A stretch of 64,000 nucleotides of DNA. It comes from Agreia sp. COWG. GTDB lineage: Bacteria; Actinomycetota; Actinomycetes; Actinomycetales; Microbacteriaceae. Of this stretch, positions 49,807 to 59,891 are shown one piece after another; positions within the stretch are counted from its first letter, which is position 1; each line of letters opens with the position of its first letter. The notes beneath the pieces are model-generated. The model saw only the letters and a list, made by a program, of their open reading frames with translations. It searched no databases and had not been told where the DNA came from. The stretch is from assembly GCF_904528075.1 (NCBI RefSeq), contig NZ_LR882035.1:1674001-1738000 (forward strand), written 5' to 3'. Made by a program: the position numbers and the translations under genes.

Positions 49807-50292
49807 ATGACGAAGACCGCACGAGAACGAATACTGGATGACGCGCTCTCGCGGAACATCGAGGTGGAGATCGTGCAGCGACCGGCAGCGGAGAGCCTCG
49901 CGCAGGCTGCCGAGCTCCTCGGCCTCGACCCCTCATCGATCGTCAAGACCCTTGTCGTCAAGAAGCACTCCGGCGACTTCGTCTTCGCCCTCGTTCCCGG
50001 TGACAGGCAGATCAACTGGGCGAAGCTGCGCACGCTCGTAGGAGTGAACAAGCTGTCGATGCCCCACCAGGACGTGGCCCTCGACGCGACCGGCTATGAG
50101 CGGGGAACGATCACCCCGTTCGGCAGCAGCACCGCCTGGCCGGTCTACGCCGACGAGCGGATCGCCGGCAACCGCATCGCCCTGGGTGCCGGTGATCATG
50201 GGTACACCGCCTTCGTCGATGCCGACGCCCTGATCGAGGGCTTCGCCGCCACGGTCGCCGACATCACCGATCCTGTGACGCCTCGCCCGTAG
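49807..50292 (+). CDS. ybaK: Cys-tRNA(Pro)/aminoacyl-tRNA deacylase, YbaK family
   Basis: 161 residues of the YbaK/ProX fold. The key Lys lies in PSSIVKTLVVKKHSGDF, with GVNKLSMPHQDVALDATGYE and FGSSTAWPVYADERI later. It clears mischarged tRNA in trans. The N-terminal region is typical (VEIVQRPAAESLAQAAELLG). The ATG has no ribosome site, so a leaderless mRNA is possible. Convergent with the membrane-protein gene at 50303. Confidence 0.9.
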   Translation: MTKTARERILDDALSRNIEVEIVQRPAAESLAQAAELLGLDPSSIVKTLVVKKHSGDFVFALVPGDRQINWAKLRTLVGVNKLSMPHQDVALDATGYERGTITPFGSSTAWPVYADERIAGNRIALGAGDHGYTAFVDADALIEGFAATVADITDPVTPRP

Positions 50293-50302
50293 TGCAGCGG
50301 CC

Positions 50303-50695
50303 CTAGCCTGCGAGCGAGATCAGGTGCCGTGCGTACTGCACCCGGCCCATGACATCCGGCGCCGTCGCGGCGTTGTGCACGGGAATGTTGCAGGTGTGCA
50401 GCAGCGCGCCATTTCTGGCGGTCACCTGCACGTAACCCGTCGCGACCTGGTCTTTTACGAGCAGAAAGAGCAGCCCCAGAAAGAAGAAGAAGAAGCCGAC
50501 GATGGCCAGGACGATCGCCCAGGTCGGTGTGCGGGACTCGACGCGCGAGAAATCGGTCGCGATGAGCTCGGTTCCCGCGAGAGGCACCGATCCTGCGGGT
50601 GTGACCAGCCAGTGAGCCGTCATCGAGATGTCGCCGATCGCGACGAGCGTTTGTTCTGGTTGGCCGTGGTTCGGAACGGACGAGATGTCGGACAT
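50303..50695 (-). CDS. Conserved membrane protein of unknown function
   Basis: 130 residues from the ATG at 50695. One very hydrophobic helix, WAIVLAIVGFFFFFLGLLFL, at about residues 59-80 separates an N-terminal beta-like region from a C-terminal one (GYVQVTARNGALLHTCNIPV). No family recognised; it might form a small membrane sensor. It follows uppS by 31 nt on the same strand. Confidence 0.8.
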   Translation of the reverse strand: MSDISSVPNHGQPEQTLVAIGDISMTAHWLVTPAGSVPLAGTELIATDFSRVESRTPTWAIVLAIVGFFFFFLGLLFLLVKDQVATGYVQVTARNGALLHTCNIPVHNAATAPDVMGRVQYARHLISLAG

Positions 50696-50726
50696 GCACG
50701 AATTATAGCGACGGCCACGTGCGTCG

Positions 50727-51548
50727 TTACGGCCTGCCGGGTGAGGAGGATGCGCCCGGCGCGTCGACGGCGCCTCCGAAACGGCGGCTCCGGCCCGCGT
50801 AGTGTTCGATCGCGTGCCAGAGATCGGAGCGGGTGAAGTCGGGCCACAGGGTGTCGAGGAACACCATCTCTGCGTAGGCCGACTGCCAGAGCTGGAAGTT
50901 GCTGGTGCGCTGCTCGCCCGAGCTGCGCACGAAGAGGTCGACATCGGGCAGATCCGGCAGGTAGAGGTGCTTCTGGATCGTCTTCTCGCTGATGCCGGAT
51001 GGCTTCAGTCGGCCGGCCCGCACCTCTTCGGCGATCGACGTCACGGCATCCACGATCTCGTTTCGCCCGCCGTAGTTGACGCACATGCTCAGCGTCATCG
51101 TGCTGTTGCCCGCCGTCATCTGTTCGGCCAGTTTCAGGTCTTTGATCACGCTGGCCCACAGCCTCGGTGTTCGGCCCGCCCAGCGAACGCGCACACCCCA
51201 CTCGTTCAGCTGGTCGCGGCGGCGGTGCAGTACGTCGCGGTTGAATCCCATCAGGAAGCGCACCTCGTCGGGCGAGCGCTTCCAGTTCTCTGTCGAGAAC
51301 GCGTACACGCTGAGGTGCTTCACGCCGATCTGGATGGCACCGGCCACGACGTCGAGCAGCGCGGCCTCGCCGGCCTTGTGCCCCTCGACGCGTGTCAGGC
51401 CGCGTTTGTTCGCCCAGCGTCCGTTACCGTCCATGACGACGGCGACGTGGCCGGGAACGGCCGATCTCGGCAGCTCGGGAGGGTAGACACCGGTCCAGTC
51501 GAGCGGGCGGAACGCAGGAATTCCTCCCTTGTCTGTTGCTTGGGTCAC
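50727..51548 (-). CDS. uppS: Undecaprenyl/polyprenyl diphosphate synthase (cis type)
   Basis: 273 residues. The catalytic Asp40 lies in [37 protein letters not shown] and [20 protein letters not shown] are signature motifs. It makes the lipid carrier for cell-wall synthesis. The GTG at 51548 has GAGGAG 7 nt upstream and overlaps the recO stop (GTGA). Pairing with recO is conserved in actinobacteria. Confidence 0.96.
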   Translation of the reverse strand: MTQATDKGGIPAFRPLDWTGVYPPELPRSAVPGHVAVVMDGNGRWANKRGLTRVEGHKAGEAALLDVVAGAIQIGVKHLSVYAFSTENWKRSPDEVRFLMGFNRDVLHRRRDQLNEWGVRVRWAGRTPRLWASVIKDLKLAEQMTAGNSTMTLSMCVNYGGRNEIVDAVTSIAEEVRAGRLKPSGISEKTIQKHLYLPDLPDVDLFVRSSGEQRTSNFQLWQSAYAEMVFLDTLWPDFTRSDLWHAIEHYAGRSRRFGGAVDAPGASSSPGRP

Positions 51549-52294
51549 GATGCTGCTCCTCGAGTCTGAACGGATCGGTCGACGTGCTCGAGGGAACGGA
51601 GGCCACGCTCGAGGTGCCACTGCGTGTACGCGGCCACCACGCCGCTGGCCTTCGATCGGGACGCCTGGTCGGACGCGTCGGCCTGTGCCCAATCGCCGGT
51701 GAGGAGCGCCGCGAGCAGTCCGAGTGTCTGGGCATCGAGCCTCGGTGTGCCGGGCGGCGCGACGGAATCGCTGACGACTCCGCCGAGCTGCACGACGAAG
51801 GCGGAGTGCGGACCCGGCTCACCCGTGACGGCGCAGTCGTCGAAGCTCGGTGCCCAGCCGGCCATGGACAAGGCCCGCAGAAGATACGAATCGAGGGTGA
51901 GACTCGCGCCGTGCTCGGAGCGCGACAGGGAACGCAGGGCACCGACCAGAAGGAGATACTGGGGAAGCCCTGCCTCGGACTCGCTGAGCTTGTCGGCGGT
52001 CTCGACCATGGCGCTGGCGGCCGTGTAGCTCGCGTAGTCGGAGGTGATCGCCGCGCCGTACGAGGAGATGGTCTCTGCCTGGGTGACCGTGTCGAGCGAG
52101 CGGCCCTCGTAGAACTGCACGTCGGCGACCATGAACGGCTCGAGCCTCGACCCGAACTTCGAGCCCGTTCGACGCACCCCCCGCGCGACGGCACGTACCT
52201 TGCCGTGCTGCCTCGTGAGCATCGTGACGATGCGGTCGGCCTCACCCAGCTTGTGGGTGCGCAGCACGACGCAGTCGTCACGGTAAAGGGGCAC
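51545..52294 (-). CDS. recO: DNA repair protein RecO
   Basis: 249 residues. The N-terminal OB fold ([20 protein letters not shown], then [20 protein letters not shown]) is typical. RecO anneals DNA and loads RecA with RecR. Oddity: the zinc finger is degenerate. Where many RecO proteins have two CxxC pairs, here one reads [13 protein letters not shown] and the other [11 protein letters not shown], so three of four Cys are gone. The start is a GTG at 52294 (MPLYRDDC). First gene of recO-uppS. Confidence 0.93.
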   Translation of the reverse strand: MPLYRDDCVVLRTHKLGEADRIVTMLTRQHGKVRAVARGVRRTGSKFGSRLEPFMVADVQFYEGRSLDTVTQAETISSYGAAITSDYASYTAASAMVETADKLSESEAGLPQYLLLVGALRSLSRSEHGASLTLDSYLLRALSMAGWAPSFDDCAVTGEPGPHSAFVVQLGGVVSDSVAPPGTPRLDAQTLGLLAALLTGDWAQADASDQASRSKASGVVAAYTQWHLERGLRSLEHVDRSVQTRGAAS

Positions 52295-52359
52295 CCCTCA
52301 TTATCGACCGTCCATGGTGCGAATTCTCCGAGCCCGCGCGGTCGTGGTACACCTTGAGG

Positions 52360-53076
52360 GTGTCGGACGTCGTGGCTTTCTCCATCCCGCTGTGGGCGGA
52401 TCTGCTCGCCGTGGGCATCGGCAGTCTGCAGGGCGCCATGTTCGCGTCACGCTTTCGCGATCGCCGACTCGACCTCCTGGGCGTCGCCATCATCGGTGTC
52501 GCCACCGGACTGGGCGGCGGACTGCTGCGCGACATCTTCCTCGTCGTCGATCTCGTCGCACTGCACACGAACTGGTACCTGAGCGTGGCGGTGCTCTCGG
52601 CGCTGTTCGGCATGCTGCTCGTGCGGCTGTTCGAGCGGCTCGACACCGTCATCACCATCCTCGACGCGCTGACCATCGGCCTGTTCGGAGCCATCGGAAC
52701 GACGAAGGCACTCTCCCTGGGGCTGCCCGTCATCCCCGCCATCTTCGTGGGCGTGGTGTCCGCCGTCGGCGGATCGGTGGTGCGCGACATGCTGCTCTCT
52801 GTGCCGATCGCCCTGATGCACGTCGGCTCGCTCTACGCGGTCGCCGCCGGGGCGGGTTCCGCGGTGCTCGTGGCGTTCTGGGCCGGAGGAATGGACATCA
52901 CCGTGGCAGCCGTCGTCTGCGTGGTCGTCACCACGGTTGTGCGACTACTGGCGGTGCGTTACGGCTGGAGCCTGCCCGAGCAGAGGGCGATCCTGCGCAT
53001 GCCCAAACTCTCGCGTGCCGCACTCCGGCCACGCTGGCCCCGGCTTCGACGAACGCCGAAGCCGGGCCAGGGCTAG
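52360..53076 (+). CDS. UPF0126/TRIC-like membrane channel
   Basis: 238 residues with seven membrane helices in two glycine-rich repeats: VAIIGVATGLGGGLLRDIFL and AIFVGVVSAVGGSVVRDMLL. This inverted-repeat layout is that of bacterial TRIC-family channels, homotrimeric cation pores. The C-terminus is basic. The GTG at 52360 is used; a TTG at 52354 adds two residues. Divergent from recO. Confidence 0.88.
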   Translation: MSDVVAFSIPLWADLLAVGIGSLQGAMFASRFRDRRLDLLGVAIIGVATGLGGGLLRDIFLVVDLVALHTNWYLSVAVLSALFGMLLVRLFERLDTVITILDALTIGLFGAIGTTKALSLGLPVIPAIFVGVVSAVGGSVVRDMLLSVPIALMHVGSLYAVAAGAGSAVLVAFWAGGMDITVAAVVCVVVTTVVRLLAVRYGWSLPEQRAILRMPKLSRAALRPRWPRLRRTPKPGQG

Positions 53077-53079
53077 TGA

Positions 53080-54970
<1,891 letters not shown>

Positions 54971-55018
54971 GGAAATCAAACTAGCACGGGCGGTTAGGGT
55001 GGAACAAAGGGAGGCCAG

Positions 55019-55924
55019 ATGTCGGAACAGCTGACAATCGTTATAGCGGGTGCGTCCGGCATGATCGGCTCGGAGCTGACCCGTCAGCTCGAGTCCGCAG
55101 GGCACACCGTGATCCGCCTGGTGCGGCATCCGACGCATCACCCGAAAGAGCGGCAGTGGGACCCGGAGGTGGGCTGGCTCAACGTCGCCACGATCGATGC
55201 CGCCGATGTCGTCATCAACCTGTCAGGCGCTTCCATCTCGAAGCTGCCGTGGACGCTGGCGTACAAGAAACAGATCCTCTCCTCCCGCGTGCAGGCGACG
55301 AACACCATCACGGCGGCGATAGCGAAGTCGCAGAACCCGCCGACGACGCTGCTGAATGCATCCGCCGTGGGCTTCTACGGCGACCGACCGGGCCAGGTGC
55401 TCACCGAGCAGTCTGCGAAGGGTGAAGGCTTTCTCGCGCGGGTCGTCGAAACCTGGGAGAGGGCGGCGTTGAAGGCCTCGCCGCGTACCCGGGTCGTGCT
55501 CGCCCGAACCGGACTCGTCCTCGGCGACGGAGGAGCACTCAAGCCGCTCGAGCTGCTCAGCAAGCTCGGTGTTGCCGGGCCGCTGGGCTCCGGTCAGCAG
55601 ATCTGGCCGTGGATCAGCCTGCACGACGAGGCCGCGGCCCTGGTGCACCTCGCCACTCGCTCCAGCCTCGCGGGCCCCGTGAATCTCGCGGCACCCGCGC
55701 CGGTCACCGCCAACGAACTGTCGAAAACGCTCGCCGAGGAACTGAAACGACCGTTCTGGCTGCCGGTGCCGTCGTGGGCGATCAAGACGGTGCTGGCGGA
55801 CGCCGGCAAGGAACTGCTGCTGTCTGATCAGAATGTGTCGTCGCAGTTGCTCGTCGCCGACGGCTTCGAGTTCCGCGACCGCTCGGTCGACGAGGGTATC
55901 GCCGCTGCACTCGGCACCTCCTGA
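55019..55924 (+). CDS. NAD-dependent epimerase-like protein, TIGR01777 family
   Basis: 301 residues. Rossmann motif VIAGASGMIGSELTRQLESA (GxxGxxG) at the N-terminus; the family-specific VINLSGASISKLPWTLAYKK and NASAVGFYGDRPGQVLTE (YG in place of YxxxK) follow. A C-terminal DUF1731 region is present. Function in bacteria is not established; it may relate to cell division or nucleotide-sugar chemistry. GGGAGG lies just before the ATG. Confidence 0.9.
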   Translation: MSEQLTIVIAGASGMIGSELTRQLESAGHTVIRLVRHPTHHPKERQWDPEVGWLNVATIDAADVVINLSGASISKLPWTLAYKKQILSSRVQATNTITAAIAKSQNPPTTLLNASAVGFYGDRPGQVLTEQSAKGEGFLARVVETWERAALKASPRTRVVLARTGLVLGDGGALKPLELLSKLGVAGPLGSGQQIWPWISLHDEAAALVHLATRSSLAGPVNLAAPAPVTANELSKTLAEELKRPFWLPVPSWAIKTVLADAGKELLLSDQNVSSQLLVADGFEFRDRSVDEGIAAALGTS

Positions 55925-55948
55925 CTCTCTGGCCAGGGTCATGCTCGC

Positions 55949-56398
55949 TCAGGCGCGGTGGTGCGTCTTGTGCAGCGAGATGGCCCGTCGGATAGCTGCC
56001 CTCGCGCGACGTCGGTCTCCGCTGGCGTCGTAGGCCAGGCCCAGGCGGAACCAGGCGCGCCAGCTCTCTGGGGCGGCATCGACGGCCGCCCGATAGTCGT
56101 CGAATTCGGCGTCGGCGGCTGCCCTCTGGGGCCTGCCACTCGGCTTCTTCGGCAGGTCGTCCGCCGGAAGATCTTGTTCTGATTCCAAGATTTTGACGAG
56201 CGACTCGCTGTGGATGCCGAACATCAGCTCGCGCATCAACGCCCAGGCCGCGACGACCGGGAAGACGACCAGGGCGATTCCTAGGCCGATGGCGACCGGC
56301 TCCCCGGTGCCGACGAGACGCACAGCCCTGTCTGCGACGAGAACGATGTAGAGAGCCAGAAGCACCGCCATCAGCCAGGCGGCGATGCGGCCCTTCAC
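55949..56398 (-). CDS. Membrane protein with a TPR-like C-terminus
   Basis: 149 residues from a GTG at 56398. Two membrane helices (about residues 7-25 and 35-54) and a soluble C-terminal part with one TPR-like helix pair (FDDYRAAVDAAPESWRAWFR, then GLAYDASGDRRRARAAIRRA). It probably anchors a small protein-protein interaction module facing the cytoplasm. No known partner; it lies 30 nt after dapB on the same strand. Confidence 0.75.
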   Translation of the reverse strand: MKGRIAAWLMAVLLALYIVLVADRAVRLVGTGEPVAIGLGIALVVFPVVAAWALMRELMFGIHSESLVKILESEQDLPADDLPKKPSGRPQRAAADAEFDDYRAAVDAAPESWRAWFRLGLAYDASGDRRRARAAIRRAISLHKTHHRA

Positions 56399-56428
56399 GA
56401 GCGACGACCGGTCACGAGGCGCACCTCG

Positions 56429-57244
56429 TCACAGCGTGCTCGTCGCCGTGGCTGCCTGACCGGACGGCTCGTCGCTTACCGGCGGGAGAGTGCTCTCCCG
56501 CCCGGCGGCTGAGCCATCGAGGTCGATCAGTCGATCAAGGCCGACGACGAGACCGCGGGTGGTGACGGCAGCGCGAAGGGCGATGACGATGCCGGCCTCG
56601 TAGGCGCTCTGGTCGATCGTCTCGTGGCTGATCGTGAGAACCTCACCCGTCGAGCCCAGCAGCACCTCTTGTTTTGCGACCACGCCCTGCAGGCGAAGGC
56701 TGTGGATCGGAACGCTCGCAACCTGCTGGCCGCGCGCCCGCTGGTCGATGTGGGGCGCCGCGACCGGCCCGAGCTCGGCCCTCGCCGCGGTGATGAGTTC
56801 CGCCGTGCGCACCGCCGTGCCGGAGGGCGAGTCGATCTTCGTGCTGTGGTGCGCCTCGACGATCTCGATCGAGTCGAAGAACCGCGCTGCCATTGCCGCG
56901 AAAGAGGTTGCGAGCACTGACCCGACAGAGAAATTGGGTATGACGACAACACCGAGTTCGGGGCTCAGCGCGAGCCGCCGTTCGAGCGCACTCAACCTGT
57001 CGGAAGACCAGCCCGAGGTTCCGACGAGAACGGGAATGCCGTTCTCGAGAGCGGAGTCGACCACCGTTCGGGACACCGCGGGGATGGTGACGTCGACCAC
57101 GAGGTCGGCACCGATCATCTGCGACAACTCGCCCTGCGATCCGATGCCCACCATCAGCTCGAATCCCGGGGTCTCGTCGACGATGCGGCAGACGAGGCGC
57201 CCCATGCGACCGGATGCGCCGACAACGGCCACCTTGATACTCAT
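56429..57244 (-). CDS. dapB: 4-hydroxy-tetrahydrodipicolinate reductase
   Basis: 271 residues. NAD(P)H-binding AVVGASGRMGRLV, catalytic region VEAHHSTKIDSPSGTA (His-His and Lys). It reduces the cyclic intermediate of lysine and diaminopimelate synthesis, needed for peptidoglycan. C-terminus carries an acidic Ser/Thr-rich extension beyond the usual end. The ATG at 57244 is standard. Divergent from an acetyltransferase gene. Confidence 0.96.
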   Translation of the reverse strand: MSIKVAVVGASGRMGRLVCRIVDETPGFELMVGIGSQGELSQMIGADLVVDVTIPAVSRTVVDSALENGIPVLVGTSGWSSDRLSALERRLALSPELGVVVIPNFSVGSVLATSFAAMAARFFDSIEIVEAHHSTKIDSPSGTAVRTAELITAARAELGPVAAPHIDQRARGQQVASVPIHSLRLQGVVAKQEVLLGSTGEVLTISHETIDQSAYEAGIVIALRAAVTTRGLVVGLDRLIDLDGSAAGRESTLPPVSDEPSGQAATATSTL

Positions 57245-57288
57245 TCGACCAATCTACCAACGTCGACCGGCTCGCCTACGCTGGGAGC

Positions 57289-57792
57289 ATGACGCTTCGC
57301 CAGGTCGCCGTGGACTCACCAGAGGCGCACAGACTCCTGACCGACTACTTCACCTGGCGAGCCGAGGCGTTTCCGTCGTCGTCGGGCACGTATACGGTGA
57401 CGTACCCCGACCCCTCGGCGTTCGAGCCGCCTCGCGGTGTCTTCCTCGTCGCCGATGGCGGTGCTGGCGCCGGCGGCATCGGATGCGGCGGCATCCGGCT
57501 GCTGGAGGCGGAGACGCCCGGTCGCGTTCGGTACGAGGTCAAGCACGTGTGGCTCTCGCCGGATCACCGGGGCGGCGGCCTCGCGACGACTCTGATGCTG
57601 GAGCTCGAACGGCGGGCACGGGAGTTCGGCGCAGAGACACTGGTTCTCGACACCCATGACAGCCTCGATGGCGCGGCACGCCTCTATGCGCGGCTCGGCT
57701 ACGAGCGCGTCGCCGCGTACAACGACAATCCGAACGCCACGGCCTGGTACGCCAAGACCCTCATACGGAATCGACCGGACGCCGCTCAGTAG
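57289..57792 (+). CDS. GNAT-family acetyltransferase
   Basis: 167 residues. Acetyl-CoA motif A is KHVWLSPDHRGGGLATTLML (RGGGLA), and the terminal DSLDGAARLYARLGYERVAA is motif B. The substrate is unknown. The ATG lies 6 nt after a TACGCT hexamer, possibly leaderless, although GGGAGC could be a ribosome site. Its stop overlaps the convergent phosphatase gene by 7 nt. Confidence 0.88.
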   Translation: MTLRQVAVDSPEAHRLLTDYFTWRAEAFPSSSGTYTVTYPDPSAFEPPRGVFLVADGGAGAGGIGCGGIRLLEAETPGRVRYEVKHVWLSPDHRGGGLATTLMLELERRAREFGAETLVLDTHDSLDGAARLYARLGYERVAAYNDNPNATAWYAKTLIRNRPDAAQ

Positions 57793-58388
57793 GGCTGCGA
57801 CTCCGGAAGACCCGTGCGCAGTTCCACGGGCAGGTGACCGAGGTCGTTGTGTGCCACCAGCTCTGGCGGTCGTCCCGCCTTGACGCTGATGATCGTCAGG
57901 CCGCAGTTCGCCTGGTTGATGCCCACCCAGCGCCAGTCGGGTGCGTTCAGGGCCTCGCGCACCATCCAGCCGATCACGAAGTTGTGGGTGATGAGCAGAT
58001 CGCTCGTCGCTTCTCTGCTGGGTGACAGGAACTCGGAGACGGCGTCGGCCATCTGGGCCCTGCCCGCCTCGACCTGCTCGATTGTGACGGAGTTGAAGAA
58101 GGGGGTGAACGAGTGCGGCATCTGCGGAGAGTAGCCGGTGGGCACACAGTCGAAGAGCAACGCCGACGGCTCGGGCTGCAGAGATGGCAGGTGCGCCGCC
58201 ATGATGGCGGCCGTGTCCTCGCCCCTCTGCAGCGGGGAGTGCCACGCGTTGTTGAAGGGTACTCCCCCGAGCCGCTCGGCAATCAGCCGCGCCTGCCGCT
58301 GACCCCTCGGCGACAGGGGCCCGTCGTCCATGCCGTACTCGGCATCCTGCTGTTCGCCGTGCCGCACGAGGTAGAGGGTGTGGGTCAT
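57786..58388 (-). CDS. Histidine phosphatase family protein
   Basis: 200 residues of phosphoglycerate-mutase fold. The catalytic motif LVRHGEQ is at residues 7-13 and the second His in LLITHNFVIG. It removes phosphate from an unknown small molecule or protein. The ATG at 58388 overlaps the M16 protease stop (ATGA). Convergent with the acetyltransferase. Confidence 0.92.
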   Translation of the reverse strand: MTHTLYLVRHGEQQDAEYGMDDGPLSPRGQRQARLIAERLGGVPFNNAWHSPLQRGEDTAAIMAAHLPSLQPEPSALLFDCVPTGYSPQMPHSFTPFFNSVTIEQVEAGRAQMADAVSEFLSPSREATSDLLITHNFVIGWMVREALNAPDWRWVGINQANCGLTIISVKAGRPPELVAHNDLGHLPVELRTGLPESQPY

Positions 58389-59782
58389 GACGCACCCGCA
58401 ACCGACAGAGCGCCGAGCGAGTCGAAGGCACCCTCGCCGATGGCCCCGACAGCCGAGATCGATAGCGGCCGCCCGGCGATGATGCGGGCGAGGTCTCGCA
58501 CATCATCGGTGGTCACCTGGTCGAGCCGGCGAAGCGCCTCGTCGAGGTCGACGAACTCGCCCTGCGTGATCTCCGCGCGGCCGAGCCGAGACATCCGTGT
58601 GTCGGAGTCCTCGAGCGCCAAGGCAGCAGAACCGGAGAGCTGGCCGTGGGCCCGACGCAGCTCGTCGTCTGTAATGCCACCGTCTGCCAGAAGCTGAAGC
58701 TGGTCGACCATGAGCTCGGCCACTTCGCCGACCCTCGCCGGGGTGCAGCCGGCATTCATGCCGAACAGGCCCGCATCCGAGTAGGACGGGGCGAACGAAT
58801 AGACGGAGTACGCGAGTCCGCGCCTCTCCCTGATCTCCTGGAATAGGCGTGAGGACATTCCGCCCCCGAACACGCTGCCCAGCACGCTGAGGGCGGAGCG
58901 GCGCTCGTCGCTGGCGACGAAACCCGCTGTGCCGACGATCAGGCTGGCCTGTTCGTTCGGCCGCTGCACGACCGTCAGCGCAGATCCTCGCTGGACGGGG
59001 GTCTCGATCGATGCGCGACGGGCCACCGGGGCCGCCTCGACATCGAGGTTCCAGCCCGCGGAGCGCAGAGCGGCGACGACACGAGCCACGAGCGCATCGT
59101 GGTCGACGGCGCCCGCTGCGGTGATCACCAGGTCGTGAGGGCGGTAGTTCTCTCGATAGTGCTGCCAGACGGCGTCGCGCGTGACCGCACGGATGGACTC
59201 GGGGCTTCCGCCTACGGGCCGACCCAGCGGATGCTCCCCCAGGACCGCTTCGAAGAACCGTTCGCCGGCCACGTCGGAGGGATCGTCGGATGCCTCGGCC
59301 AGTTCCTCGAGGATGACTCCACGCTCGGTTTCGAATTCGTCTGCGTCGAGCAGCGATGAGGTGAGCATGTCGGCGATGACGTCGATGGCCATCGGCAGGT
59401 CCTGGTCACGCACCTTGGCGTAGTAGCAGGTGTATTCCTTGCCGGTGGCCGCGTTGTGCTCGCCGCCCACCGCGTCGAACGCGACCGCGATGTCGAGCGC
59501 CGACCTCGTCGGGGTTCCCTTGAAGAGCAGATGCTCGAGAAAGTGCGTCGAGCCGAAGCGAGACGGAAGCGCGGGCGTCACGGGCGTGGCAGCGGCGCTG
59601 TCGAGCTCGTCTCGCGATCCGACGGCGACCCAGTAGCCGATCGTCGCACTCTGTGCCCCGGGCATACGTTCCGACAGGATGCGCACCCCTGACGGGAGGA
59701 TCGTACGGCGGACGAGAGAGCCGCCGGATGCCTCGTGGCGGAGTTCGGGCAGGTCCAGTGGCAGAGATACGGCGGTGTTCAT
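58385..59782 (-). CDS. M16-family metallopeptidase
   Basis: 465 residues. The zinc motif HxxEH is in STHFLEHLLFKGT, and the distal Glu in RGVILEELAEASDD. Two homologous halves with the inactive C-terminal one (RERRGLAYSVYSFAPSYSDA) as in mitochondrial processing peptidases. Processing of a cytoplasmic or envelope peptide is likely. The ATG at 59782 gives MNTAVSLPLDLPELR; the frame upstream crosses the pnp terminator. Follows pnp by about 110 nt, as in other actinobacteria. Confidence 0.93.
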   Translation of the reverse strand: MNTAVSLPLDLPELRHEASGGSLVRRTILPSGVRILSERMPGAQSATIGYWVAVGSRDELDSAAATPVTPALPSRFGSTHFLEHLLFKGTPTRSALDIAVAFDAVGGEHNAATGKEYTCYYAKVRDQDLPMAIDVIADMLTSSLLDADEFETERGVILEELAEASDDPSDVAGERFFEAVLGEHPLGRPVGGSPESIRAVTRDAVWQHYRENYRPHDLVITAAGAVDHDALVARVVAALRSAGWNLDVEAAPVARRASIETPVQRGSALTVVQRPNEQASLIVGTAGFVASDERRSALSVLGSVFGGGMSSRLFQEIRERRGLAYSVYSFAPSYSDAGLFGMNAGCTPARVGEVAELMVDQLQLLADGGITDDELRRAHGQLSGSAALALEDSDTRMSRLGRAEITQGEFVDLDEALRRLDQVTTDDVRDLARIIAGRPLSISAVGAIGEGAFDSLGALSVAGAS

Positions 59783-59843
59783 CGCGCCCCAGCCTATGTC
59801 ACTCCCCGCCAGAGGGCTGGGAGCCTCGACGAGCGGCAGACGA

Positions 59844-59879
59844 CGAAGGCCCGCCCCACCGAGGTGGGACGGGCCTTCG
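59844..59879 (-). terminator. Terminator-like hairpin downstream of pnp
   Basis: A 17-bp stem with one G-U (59844-59860 against 59863-59879) and a 2-nt loop, effectively a 16-bp GC-rich hairpin 12 nt after the pnp stop. No long T-run follows. It may terminate or protect the pnp mRNA. Confidence 0.75.
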
Positions 59880-59891
59880 CACAGGTGCTGA

